Below are positions 6,136-13,642 of a stretch of 64,000 nt of DNA, piece after piece. Each line of letters opens with the position of its first letter. The first letter of the stretch is position 1. The stretch lies in assembly GCA_900545335.1 (NCBI GenBank), contig UQYP01000001.1, positions 1 through 64,000 of the forward strand, given 5' to 3'. Source of the stretch: an uncultured Sutterella sp. GTDB taxonomy: Bacteria > Pseudomonadota > Gammaproteobacteria > Burkholderiales > Burkholderiaceae_F. Position numbers and translations under genes: made by a program. Below the pieces are notes generated by a model that saw nothing but the letters and a program-made list of their open reading frames with translations, ran no database searches and was not told where the DNA came from.

Positions 6136-8978
6136 TAGTGCTCCCATTTGATAGAGTCCAGATGTTTTTTTAAATAAACCCCGGTAACACTCTTTTTATT
6201 TTTCATAATCTGACTGGGTGTTCCGCAAGCGATAATTTCGCCTCCTGCATCGCCTCCTTCCGGTCCCATATCGATAATCCAATCGGCCGATGCAATAACA
6301 TCCAGGTTGTGCTCAATAATCACAACGGTGTTGCCCGCATCACGCAGCTTTTTGATCACCTCAACCAGCATTTTGACATCTTCAAAATGCAGCCCCGTTG
6401 TCGGTTCATCGAGAATATAGAGTGTCTTTGAAGTATCTTTTCTGGATAGCTCCAAGGCGAGTTTCATCCGTTGGGCTTCACCACCGGACAAAGTCAGTGC
6501 GCTTTGCCCCAATTTGACATAGCCCAACCCCACATCCATTAAGGTATCAAGTTTTCTCGAGATAATCGGATGAGCTGAAAAGACTTCTCTAGCCTCCTCA
6601 ACAGTCAGGTTGAGCACCTGTGCAATATTGAGTCCTTTGTACAAAACTTCGAGCGTTTCACGGTTATAGCGTTGTCCATGGCAATGCTCGCAAGGCACAT
6701 ACATATCGGGCAGAAAATTCATTTCTACCTTGATAAACCCTTCGCCCTGACAAGCCTCGCATCTGCCGCCCTTTACATTAAAGCTGAAACGACCGGCATC
6801 GTATCCGCGCTCCCTGGCGGTGGGCGTTTGAGCAAAAAGATCCCGAATCGGCGTAAAAAGCCCCGTATAGGTAGCTGGGTTAGAGCGGGGCGACCTACCG
6901 ATTGGGCTTTGATCAACGTTGATCACCTTATCGAAAAATTCTGCCCCCTGCATAGAATCAAACGCTTCAGGTGAGGCACTTGAACGATAGAGCTTTTGAG
7001 CCAAGGCACGGTAAAGCGTATCGTTAATAAGGGTTGATTTGCCGGAACCCGATACGCCGCTTACAACCGTAATTAAGCCGATCGGGATTTCCAAATCGAC
7101 ATTTTTTAAGTTGTGGCCCTTCGCCCCCAGCAAGCGAAACACTTCACCTGTTTTCTTTTTTGCTCGTGAGCTTGGCAGCATATTTTTCTGCCCCGACAGA
7201 TATAACCCGGTCAAGGAATTCGGATTGTTCACGATCTCTTCGGGCGAACCGCAGGCTACAACATATCCGCCGTTTTCTCCGGCACGCGGCCCCATATCTA
7301 CGACAAAGTCAGCCGCTCGAATCGTATCCTCATCGTGCTCGACAACAATCACAGAATTACCCAAATCCCTCAGACGTTTAAGTGTTTCAATCAGGCGATC
7401 GTTGTCTCTCTGATGCAGACCGATAGACGGCTCATCGAGTACATACATCACACCGGTTAAGCCCGAACCGATTTGGCTTGCCAAACGAATTCGCTGTGCT
7501 TCTCCGCCTGATAATGTATCGGCTCTTCTGTCCAAAGTCAGATAGCCCAAACCCACATCATTTAAAAAAGTTAAACGCTGGGCAATAGCCGCTACCAGTT
7601 TTTTCCCAACTTCGGCCTTACTGCCGGTAATGCGAAGTTTTCGGAAATAAGCGAGCGCTTCAGACAAAGGCATGGCAGTGATTTCAAAAATAGCCTTTTT
7701 CTGTTTGCCCTGCCCGATAAAAACGTGTCTTGCGGCCTCTTTTAGGCGTGTGCCGTTACAGGCATCACAGACCTTAAGTTCCCGATAGCGATTGAGTTCT
7801 TCTTTAACCGCCTCATTCTGAGTCTCAGCATAGCGGCGATTTAAAATGGCAATTACACCTTCAAAAAGTTCTTTTTTATAACTGACGGAACCTGCTCGCC
7901 GATAGGGCATCTCTATCGTCTGATCTCCCAATCCCCATAAAATCGCTTCCTGTTGGCTGCGCTTGAGCTGATTCCAGGGTGTATCCACATCAAAGCCCAC
8001 TTTTTTTGCAACCGCTTCAATCAAATCAAAGTTATAGAGATTGCGGCGATCCCAACCATGAATCGCGCCCGAACTCAACGACAATTCCGGATGACAAACC
8101 ACGCTTTTTTCAGTAAAAACCATGCTTTGTCCCATACCGTTACAAACCGGACACGCCCCCATGGGATTATTAAAAGAAAAAAGTCTGGGTTCCAACTCTT
8201 CAATACTGTAGCCGCACTCCGGGCAGCAGTAGTGACTCGAAAAGGGCTGCCGCTCGCCCGTTTGCATATTCTCCACAACGACACGGCCATCGGCCAATCG
8301 CAAAGCGGTCTCCAAGCTTTCTGCCAAGCGCTGAGAAGCCTCTTGCCGGATCTTTAAACGATCAACCACCACATCAACATCATGTCTTTCCCGCAGATCA
8401 AGTTCCGGGAGAGTCTCTGCCTCATAGAGCACACCGTCGACTTTGAAGCGAATAAAACCCTGAGTCTGCATATCCTGGAAAAAACGCTCAAAGTCCAACT
8501 TTTTTTGTCTGACAACCGGTGCCAGAATCATGATTTTTGCTTCAGGCTCACCCTGCAGAATCCGATCAACCATATCTGAAACAGGAGTGACTTCCAGGGC
8601 CAGACCGTGAACCGGGCAATAAGGCACACCCGCACGGGCAAAAAGCAACCGCAGATAATCCATGATCTCGGTAATGGTTCCTACCGTAGATCGGGGATTA
8701 CTGTTGACGGCTTTTTGTTCAATGGCAATGGCTGGCGACAGTCCTTCTATAAGGTCAACATCAGGCCTTTCCATCAGGTCTAAAAACTGACGGGCATAGG
8801 CCGAAAGACTTTCCACATAACGCCTCTGTCCTTCTGCATAAAGCGTATCGAAAGCCAGTGAGCTTTTCCCCGATCCGGATAAGCCGGTGATAACAACCAA
8901 TTGGTCCCGAGGGATATCCAAATCTATATTTTTCAAATTATGGGTCCGAGCCCCACGAATATGAATTTCACCGTGCAT
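6135..8978 (-). CDS. uvrA: excinuclease ABC subunit A
   Basis: A 947-residue UvrA with two ABC modules. The first Walker A is GLSGSGKS at residues 32-39; the second is GVSGSGKST in the C-terminal half. Both signature motifs (LSGGEAQR) are present, as are the zinc modules CCPECGY...CPVCNGMG and CEACQGEGF...CEHCHG. UvrA with UvrB scans DNA for bulky lesions in nucleotide excision repair. Length and motifs are standard. It is divergent from ssb, as in E. coli. No clear LexA box is visible in the shared upstream region. rfbD follows with overlapping stop and start. Confidence 0.97.
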   Translation of the reverse strand: MHGEIHIRGARTHNLKNIDLDIPRDQLVVITGLSGSGKSSLAFDTLYAEGQRRYVESLSAYARQFLDLMERPDVDLIEGLSPAIAIEQKAVNSNPRSTVGTITEIMDYLRLLFARAGVPYCPVHGLALEVTPVSDMVDRILQGEPEAKIMILAPVVRQKKLDFERFFQDMQTQGFIRFKVDGVLYEAETLPELDLRERHDVDVVVDRLKIRQEASQRLAESLETALRLADGRVVVENMQTGERQPFSSHYCCPECGYSIEELEPRLFSFNNPMGACPVCNGMGQSMVFTEKSVVCHPELSLSSGAIHGWDRRNLYNFDLIEAVAKKVGFDVDTPWNQLKRSQQEAILWGLGDQTIEMPYRRAGSVSYKKELFEGVIAILNRRYAETQNEAVKEELNRYRELKVCDACNGTRLKEAARHVFIGQGKQKKAIFEITAMPLSEALAYFRKLRITGSKAEVGKKLVAAIAQRLTFLNDVGLGYLTLDRRADTLSGGEAQRIRLASQIGSGLTGVMYVLDEPSIGLHQRDNDRLIETLKRLRDLGNSVIVVEHDEDTIRAADFVVDMGPRAGENGGYVVACGSPEEIVNNPNSLTGLYLSGQKNMLPSSRAKKKTGEVFRLLGAKGHNLKNVDLEIPIGLITVVSGVSGSGKSTLINDTLYRALAQKLYRSSASPEAFDSMQGAEFFDKVINVDQSPIGRSPRSNPATYTGLFTPIRDLFAQTPTARERGYDAGRFSFNVKGGRCEACQGEGFIKVEMNFLPDMYVPCEHCHGQRYNRETLEVLYKGLNIAQVLNLTVEEAREVFSAHPIISRKLDTLMDVGLGYVKLGQSALTLSGGEAQRMKLALELSRKDTSKTLYILDEPTTGLHFEDVKMLVEVIKKLRDAGNTVVIIEHNLDVIASADWIIDMGPEGGDAGGEIIACGTPSQIMKNKKSVTGVYLKKHLDSIKWEH

Positions 8979-9302
8979 AATCCGACACCTTCCGAGAGTT
9001 AACTTTTAATTTTAGAGTCAACATCGAGGCAAAGACAAAATCTTTTCCCTAACTCTTAATTCTCTGCAAATAAACACTTTTCTTTTGATTCAATGTGGAG
9101 AGAAAAAGAAAATCATACCTGGGAGTATGGACATTTTTTCAAAGTTTCTACACAATTAGCGCTTAGCGTATTTTTGAAGAATATGCTCACCAAGTGTCTC
9201 GAGTGCGAACGGGTGAGTCCTCTCACTTTGAAGCCTTTGGGTGTGTAATTTGTTTGATACCGGCATTTGACTGGTATTGTTATTTTTTGGAAGTGAACGA
9301 AT
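8979..9302. promoter_or_regulatory. uvrA-ssb divergent intergenic region
   Basis: This 324-base gap must contain the promoters of both uvrA and ssb. I see no match to the CTGT-N8-ACAG LexA box. Two inverted repeats stand out: GTGAG-TCCT-CTCAC at 9213-9226 and an imperfect TACCGG-N7-CTGGTA at 9258-9276, the latter just upstream of ssb. Either could be a protein-binding site. No convincing ORF is present. Confidence 0.4.
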
Positions 9303-9806
9303 ATGGCTTCGGTAAATAAAGTCATCATTATTGGTAATTTGGGCCGTGATCCGGATACGCGCTACACCGCTGAGGGCGGCACAGCCATTACAACTATTAC
9401 GGTTGCGACCTCCCGTCGTTACAAAGATTCAAACGGTCAGCCGCAGGAAGAAACGGAATGGCACCGCGTTGTCTTTTTCGGCCGTCAGGCAGAAATTGCT
9501 GCAGAATATTTGCGTAAAGGCCGTCCGGTTTACATCGAAGGTCGTCTGCGTACCCGCAAGTGGCAAGGTCCGGACGGACAAGATCGTTATTCAACTGAAA
9601 TTATTGCTGAAACAATGCAAATGCTGGGCACCCGTGAACGCTCTGAAGGTGCTGCAAGCAGCGGTTTTGAATCCGCTCCGCGCCGCCCGGCCCCTGTGCA
9701 TACAGAGCACGCTCCGGCCTCAACCTATCAGCAACTCCGTCAGGCTGACCCGGTTCCTGCTCCGGTAAACGGTTTGGATAATCTCGACGAAGATATTCCG
9801 TTCTAA
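9303..9806 (+). CDS. ssb: single-stranded DNA-binding protein
   Basis: A 167-residue SSB. The N-terminal OB fold (residues 1-110) starts MASVNKVIIIGNLGRDPD and includes EETEWHRVVFFG and YIEGRLRTRKW. A flexible Pro/Ala-rich linker leads to the acidic tip DNLDEDIPF, which binds partner proteins in replication and repair. GGAAG at about 9288-9293 is the ribosome site. It is divergent from uvrA and ends at a strong terminator. Confidence 0.97.
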   Translation: MASVNKVIIIGNLGRDPDTRYTAEGGTAITTITVATSRRYKDSNGQPQEETEWHRVVFFGRQAEIAAEYLRKGRPVYIEGRLRTRKWQGPDGQDRYSTEIIAETMQMLGTRERSEGAASSGFESAPRRPAPVHTEHAPASTYQQLRQADPVPAPVNGLDNLDEDIPF

Positions 9807-9831
9807 TCGTTACTGAGAATGCACTTTTAAA

Positions 9832-9855
9832 AGAGCCCGTTCGCGGGCTCTTTTT
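9832..9855 (+). terminator. intrinsic terminator after ssb
   Basis: AGAGCCCG (9832-9839), loop TTCG, CGGGCTCT (9844-9851), then TTTT. A stable UUCG-type tetraloop on an 8-base stem. Confidence 0.9.
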
Positions 9856-9940
9856 GCAAGCAAAAAATATTTTTGTGCCAATTCATTTTCGACAAAAAGT
9901 TCTAAACTCTCAGAGGCTGTTTTCGCAGGAGTGTATTCCT

Positions 9941-10651
9941 ATGACCGTTCGAATCATTTGTCACATGATTTCTTCTGTTGACGGCAAATTGTTGCCCTCG
10001 CAATGGAGCCGTGCATTAACTCCGATTGATATTTCTGCCATCTACGAGGAAGTAGCTTCTTCATTTGACGCTCAAGGCTGGATGATCGGACGCAAAACGA
10101 TGGCCGAGTACGATGCAGGCGTTCGGGAAGAACAACCGGCACCCAGAGATTGCGTCTCCGGGAAAAATATTTTTAAAGGCACCTGGGACAATCGACCGAT
10201 TGCCGTTGTTTTCGATCCTAAAGGCAAGCTGCATTATTCACATGATCATCTGGCAACGGGCGAACATATCGTCAGCGTGACCTCCGAAGCTGTTTCTGAC
10301 GAGTATTTATCCGAACTCAGAAAAGTCGGTGTTTCTTACGTGTTTGAAGGGCAAAGTGAAAAAGATCGTTTTACTGGTGCATTGGAAAGCATCGAAAAAC
10401 TTTTCGGCGTAAAAACACTTTTGCTGGAAGGCGGCGGCATCATTAACGGAGCTTTCCTTGAGGCGGGATTGATTGATGAGTTAAGCGTACTGATTTATCC
10501 CGGGCTGGACGGCAACTACGGCTCTCCGTCTATCATCGGTTATCAGGGTACAAATCCCAAGCCGGCTGAAAAAAATCATTTAGAACTGATCCGAGCCGAA
10601 ACACTGCCGGGCGGAATGGTCCATTTGCACTACAGAGTCGAGCACAGTTAG
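9941..10651 (+). CDS. RibD C-terminal domain / dihydrofolate reductase-like protein
   Basis: A 236-residue RibD_C-fold protein: start RIICHMISSVDGKL, middle WMIGRKTMAEYD, and the late nucleotide-binding segment KTLLLEGGGIINGAFLEAGLIDELS. This resembles the reductase domain of RibD, which reduces the ribosyl side chain of riboflavin precursors with NADPH. There is no deaminase domain, so it is a stand-alone reductase of unknown substrate, not a full RibD. The ATG at 9941 has AGGAG at 9927-9931; a more upstream start would run into the ssb terminator. It appears monocistronic. Confidence 0.8.
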   Translation: MTVRIICHMISSVDGKLLPSQWSRALTPIDISAIYEEVASSFDAQGWMIGRKTMAEYDAGVREEQPAPRDCVSGKNIFKGTWDNRPIAVVFDPKGKLHYSHDHLATGEHIVSVTSEAVSDEYLSELRKVGVSYVFEGQSEKDRFTGALESIEKLFGVKTLLLEGGGIINGAFLEAGLIDELSVLIYPGLDGNYGSPSIIGYQGTNPKPAEKNHLELIRAETLPGGMVHLHYRVEHS

Positions 10652-10725
10652 CAGCGAAAAACATGCAGGTGTATACTCACAACGTATATCCTTTTGTTTT
10701 TTAAATGTTTTCTGCACACTCTGAA

Positions 10726-10753
10726 GAAAAATTTCCAGTAAGACTGGATTTTT
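10726..10753 (+). terminator. intrinsic terminator after the RibD-like gene
   Basis: CCAGT (10735-10739), loop AAG, ACTGG (10743-10747), then ATTTTT. The A-rich 5' flank can extend the stem with the T-run. A short stem, hence moderate confidence. Confidence 0.55.
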
Positions 10754-10768
10754 AGGAGTGTATTGGAG

Positions 10769-10774
10769 TATGAT
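10769..10774 (+). promoter_or_regulatory. candidate -10 box for the amidohydrolase operon
   Basis: TATGAT matches the consensus -10 at five of six positions and lies just upstream of the structured leader. The -35 region 17 bases upstream falls in the T-rich tail of the previous terminator and is poor. Confidence 0.35.
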
Positions 10775-10816
10775 GGCGGGTTAATTGTGTATTTAACCCC
10801 ATTGGGTGGTGTACGA

Positions 10817-10894
10817 ATGAAATTTTTCTCCTTACACTATCGAATCCGAATCGGCCGAGCTGCAGGTTTGGCTCGTGGGGAGAGTGTTTTTTAA
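10817..10894 (+). CDS. leader peptide, 25 residues
   Basis: ATG at 10817, TAA at 10892-10894. The peptide begins MKFFSLHYRIRIGR and ends in RGESVF; four of its residues are arginine, three encoded by CGA (codons 9, 11, 14). A GGGTGGTG stretch at 10804-10811 may serve as ribosome site. The stop codon touches the base of the downstream terminator, so a ribosome at the end of this frame would prevent the hairpin from forming. The role as a regulatory leader is inferred from position. An alternative is that CGA/arginine decoding, not UTP, is sensed. Confidence 0.5.
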   Translation: MKFFSLHYRIRIGRAAGLARGESVF

Positions 10895-10895
10895 T

Positions 10896-10926
10896 GGCAA
10901 TCCTTTTTTAGGGATTGCCTTTTTTT
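10896..10926 (+). terminator. attenuator terminator before the amidohydrolase gene
   Basis: GGCAATCC (10896-10903), loop TTTTTTAG, GGATTGCC (10912-10919), then seven T (10920-10926). It lies 37 bases before the amidohydrolase start, far from the end of the preceding gene and after another terminator, which argues for attenuation. Confidence 0.85.
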
Positions 10927-10963
10927 ACGTATGTTTGTTTGAACCGCAATAGAGAGAAGAGCA

Positions 10964-11977
10964 ATGACCGTAATTCCGAATACTGTCCGCGCCATGCTGG
11001 AGCCGATGATTAAAGCCAACGGCGGTTGGGTCAACACCCACGCTCATGCCGACCGCTCCTTCACGTTAAGTCCCGAGATTATGGAAATGCGTCGCACCTG
11101 CACCCTACAGCAAAAGTGGGATGCACTCGATCGCCTGAAGAGAGAATCAACGGTTGAGGATTTTTATGCCCGCTTCAGCACCATGTTTGAACTGATGATC
11201 AGTCAAGGCGTGACAGCCCTGTGCACGTTTGTCGACATTGATCCTCAAAGTGAAGACCGTGCCATTATCGCCGGCATTAAGGCTCGCGAACATTACAAAG
11301 ATCAATTGACCGTTAAGTTTGCCAACCAAACATTAAAGGGTGTGATTGATCCCGAAGCCCGTAAATGGTTTGATATCGGAGCCGATCTCGTCGACATTAT
11401 CGGTGCCCTGCCCAAGCGCGATGAACGCGACTACGGTAAGGCTGATGAAGCCTGGAACATCATCATGGGTACGGCCAAAGAAAAGGGCAAGATGGTGCAC
11501 GCACACGTGGACCAATTCAACCAAGCCGTTGAATATGAAACCGAACAAATGTGCATGAAGACTATTGAATTCGGTCTTCAGGGCCGAGTGGTCGGCGTGC
11601 ACGGCATTTCTATCGCTGCTCACTCCAAGAAATATCGTGACCGTCTCTATCAGCTGATGCGTGAAGCCGGCGTCATGATGATCGCCTGCCCGACCGCTTG
11701 GATTGACACCCCGCGCACCGAAGCGATCGGCCCGATGCACAACTCCATGACACCTGTTGATGAATTGGTTCCTGCCGGTGTTCGTGTTGCCATCGGCGTA
11801 GACAATGTGGCTGACGCTATGGTGCCCTGGAGCGGCGGTGATATGTGGCACGAATTGACCTTGATGGCAACCGGCTGCCGCTATGATCACTTTGAAGATT
11901 TGGTTGAAATCGCTACCCGCAACGGCCGCATGGCTTTGGGGCTTGAACCGTATGAACCGCTGCCGATTAAGAAATAA
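10964..11977 (+). CDS. cytosine deaminase-like amidohydrolase
   Basis: A 337-residue TIM-barrel amidohydrolase. Metal-site motifs: THAHAD (His26, His28), VHAHVDQFN (His179, His181), HGISI (His213) and GVDNVAD (Asp280). It resembles E. coli CodA and the TRZ/ATZ group, which hydrolyse amino or amide groups on nucleobases and triazines. Where CodA has a catalytic glutamate (HCDEID), this protein has glutamine (HVDQFN), so cytosine may not be its substrate. It is co-transcribed with a phosphoribosyltransferase, suggesting pyrimidine salvage: deamination followed by ribosylation (inference). AGAGAAGAGC before the ATG is the ribosome site. Confidence 0.8.
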   Translation: MTVIPNTVRAMLEPMIKANGGWVNTHAHADRSFTLSPEIMEMRRTCTLQQKWDALDRLKRESTVEDFYARFSTMFELMISQGVTALCTFVDIDPQSEDRAIIAGIKAREHYKDQLTVKFANQTLKGVIDPEARKWFDIGADLVDIIGALPKRDERDYGKADEAWNIIMGTAKEKGKMVHAHVDQFNQAVEYETEQMCMKTIEFGLQGRVVGVHGISIAAHSKKYRDRLYQLMREAGVMMIACPTAWIDTPRTEAIGPMHNSMTPVDELVPAGVRVAIGVDNVADAMVPWSGGDMWHELTLMATGCRYDHFEDLVEIATRNGRMALGLEPYEPLPIKK

Positions 11978-11994
11978 TGAGAGGAGAACAACAA

Positions 11995-12666
11995 ATGCCG
12001 TCTAAACTTGCAGAAAATATTTTGATTGAGAACCTGCTCTCATTAAATGCTGTGGCTTTTTTAACCGAAGAACCGCTGCGTTTGAAATCCGGCTTGGTTA
12101 CTCCGATTTACGTGGATAACCGCAAGTTAATCACCCATCCCGATGCCTGGCATGACGTCATTGAAACAATGGCCTCTCTGATTGAAAAGTGGGGGCTTGA
12201 CTATGATGTTATCGCCGGCGTTGAAGCCGGTGGCTTAACCCACAGCGCCGCATTGGCCTATCGCCTTAACGTTCCGACCATTTATGTCCGCCAACGTGCC
12301 AAGACCTATGGTGATCTGGACCGTATTGAAGGCGGCAGCGTCAAGGGTAAAAAGGTTCTCATTATTGAAGACCACATCTCTACCGGCCTGTCCTGCTTGG
12401 ATGCCATCAAGACCCTGCGTGAAGAAGGTGCGATTGTCACTGACTGCGTAAGCATCACCAATTTCGATATGGCTGAAACCTCCGAGTTATTTAAAGAAGC
12501 CGGTATTAAAGCCTATCGCATGATCGAATTTAAGCGCATCGTTGAGAAAGCTTTGGAAATGAAGCTCATCAACGAAGAGCAGGAAGCCACGATCATTGAA
12601 TGGCTCAAGACCCCGTGGACATGGGCTGCTCGCCGCGGCTTAATCGCAACGACTCGAGAAAACTAA
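11995..12666 (+). CDS. orotate phosphoribosyltransferase-like protein
   Basis: A 223-residue type I phosphoribosyltransferase. Recognisable parts: LKSGLVTPIYVDNRKLI near residue 40 (the orotate-binding SG..PIY pattern), YVRQRAKTYG (flexible-loop lysine region) and the PRPP loop KKVLIIEDHISTGLS (about 116-130). The family transfers a base to PRPP; orotate is the usual substrate, but pairing with an amidohydrolase suggests it could act on that enzyme's product. ATG at 11995 has GAGGAG at 11980-11985; an earlier in-frame ATG at 11977 overlaps the previous stop. It may be the main PyrE or a paralogue; I cannot tell without the rest of the genome. Confidence 0.8.
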   Translation: MPSKLAENILIENLLSLNAVAFLTEEPLRLKSGLVTPIYVDNRKLITHPDAWHDVIETMASLIEKWGLDYDVIAGVEAGGLTHSAALAYRLNVPTIYVRQRAKTYGDLDRIEGGSVKGKKVLIIEDHISTGLSCLDAIKTLREEGAIVTDCVSITNFDMAETSELFKEAGIKAYRMIEFKRIVEKALEMKLINEEQEATIIEWLKTPWTWAARRGLIATTREN

Positions 12667-12686
12667 TTTCCCGATTCATCGATTTC

Positions 12687-12711
12687 AAGAGGTCCGCTTG
12701 CCGGACCTCTT
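12687..12711. terminator. hairpin between convergent genes
   Basis: AAGAGGTCCG (12687-12696), loop CTTGC, CGGACCTCTT (12702-12711). A perfect 10-base stem between two convergent genes. The A/T ends give short T-tails for both strands, so it probably terminates both. Confidence 0.75.
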
Positions 12712-12712
12712 G

Positions 12713-13642
12713 CTATTTCTGAAATAACAAAGACCGAACATCGACCGGGCGAGTCATCATTTTCTGCTGAAGCAAAAATGCCTGATTTTTCTCAAGTGCC
12801 CGAATATCATCTTCAGTCAAATCACTATAAAACCGGGACCAATTAAATAATTGCTCTGCATCCTGCAGGCTGATCTGATGTTCCTTAGCGCCCAGAGCTA
12901 TTGCTTCCTGCGGATGATTCTGCGCCCATTGCAAAGCCTGGCGATTGACCTTTGCCACACGCCGTACGACTTCCGGATAGCGCTTGGCAAAATCAGAACG
13001 GGCTGCCAAAACCAAATTGGTTTCAACGAGCCCCTTAGCACGCACTACATCATGAAAGCCGGCTTGCTTCGCTTTCAAAATCCCACCGGCTGCAAGTAAT
13101 GCCGCATCTGCCCGACCGGACAATAGCGTCGTCAAACTGGCAGGCAAATTCATTGAAACCCACTGAACATCACCAATCTGCATCCCTTCGTTCTCCAGTG
13201 CTGCCACTAAAAGATGGTGCAGCACCGTTCCTTTCGGTCCGACAACTTGTTTACCCTTTAAGTCTGCAATGGTTTTCACATCAGCTTTTGCCATAATGGC
13301 AAATGTATCGTCCGGATGGGCCACTCCGTCAACCATCACAATCGAATTGCCGGATGCGTTTGCGATCAAAAGCGTACTGGTATTCATGGCGCCAACCATA
13401 TCAATTTCTCCGGCGGCAATGCCTCTGACTTGGTTAATGCCGGCTTTGATCGGAATCCAATGAATTTCAATTTTTTCCTTCTCAAATTCCTTTTCCAGTA
13501 ATTTCTGGTTTTTCATCACCATATTCTGGATATTGAAAGGTGCTTTCACATAAGTGATATTGAGTTGTTCGGGCCAGTCTTGCGCGCTCGCGCAGATTGC
13601 AAAGAAACCCAGAAACAGCAAAGCAATAAACTTTCTCATCAT
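12713..13642 (-). CDS. NMT1/SsuA-like periplasmic solute-binding protein
   Basis: A 309-residue protein with a signal peptide (residues 1-20, cleaved after CASA). It has a type II periplasmic-binding fold of the NMT1/SsuA group: KAGINQVRGIAAGEIDMVG, IADLKGKQVVGPKGT, and SGRADAALLAAGG. Relatives bind sulfonates, nitrate, thiamine precursors or purines for ABC importers. Oddly it is the last gene of a MacAB-type export operon: its ATG overlaps the permease stop (ATGA). No import permease is nearby. It may deliver a ligand to or sense it for the pump, or it may work with an importer encoded elsewhere (inference). Confidence 0.8.
   Translation of the reverse strand: MMRKFIALLFLGFFAICASAQDWPEQLNITYVKAPFNIQNMVMKNQKLLEKEFEKEKIEIHWIPIKAGINQVRGIAAGEIDMVGAMNTSTLLIANASGNSIVMVDGVAHPDDTFAIMAKADVKTIADLKGKQVVGPKGTVLHHLLVAALENEGMQIGDVQWVSMNLPASLTTLLSGRADAALLAAGGILKAKQAGFHDVVRAKGLVETNLVLAARSDFAKRYPEVVRRVAKVNRQALQWAQNHPQEAIALGAKEHQISLQDAEQLFNWSRFYSDLTEDDIRALEKNQAFLLQQKMMTRPVDVRSLLFQK

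Larger units (their letters stand above)
10778..10926 (+). promoter_or_regulatory. transcription attenuator leader (pyrBI-like)
   Basis: The leader has a perfect 7-base hairpin GGGTTAA-N8-TTAACCC (10778-10799). Its 3' arm can instead pair with the leader peptide's ribosome-site region (ACCC 10796-10799 with GGGT 10804-10807). A 25-codon ORF follows, then TTTTTT (10887-10892) and a strong terminator whose stem begins one base after the leader stop codon. This is the layout of UTP-sensitive attenuation as known for E. coli pyrBI and pyrE: RNA polymerase stalls at the U-tract when UTP is low, the ribosome catches up and blocks the terminator. The downstream operon includes an orotate phosphoribosyltransferase-like gene, which fits. 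The mechanism is inferred. Confidence 0.55.
10652..10963 (+). other. 312-base gap containing terminator, promoter, leader peptide and attenuator
   Basis: This gap is not empty. From left to right it contains a terminator for the RibD-like gene (10726-10753), a TATGAT hexamer (10769-10774), a perfect hairpin (10778-10799), a 25-codon leader frame (10817-10894), a six-T tract (10887-10892) and a second terminator (10896-10926) before the amidohydrolase gene. The first 75 bases (10652-10725) show only AT-rich sequence. Confidence 0.6.

Noticed and set aside
6672..8579. Several plus-strand ORFs of 70-134 codons opposite uvrA
   Set aside because: They lie wholly within uvrA, which is intact on the minus strand; they lack ribosome sites and recognisable domains.
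8979..9302. LexA (SOS) box between uvrA and ssb
   Set aside because: No CTGT-N8-ACAG-like site could be found in this stretch; the inverted repeats present do not match.
11333..11890. 185-codon minus-strand ORF inside the amidohydrolase gene
   Set aside because: It is antisense to a well-conserved enzyme, rich in His and Asn in shadow fashion, with no recognisable domain.
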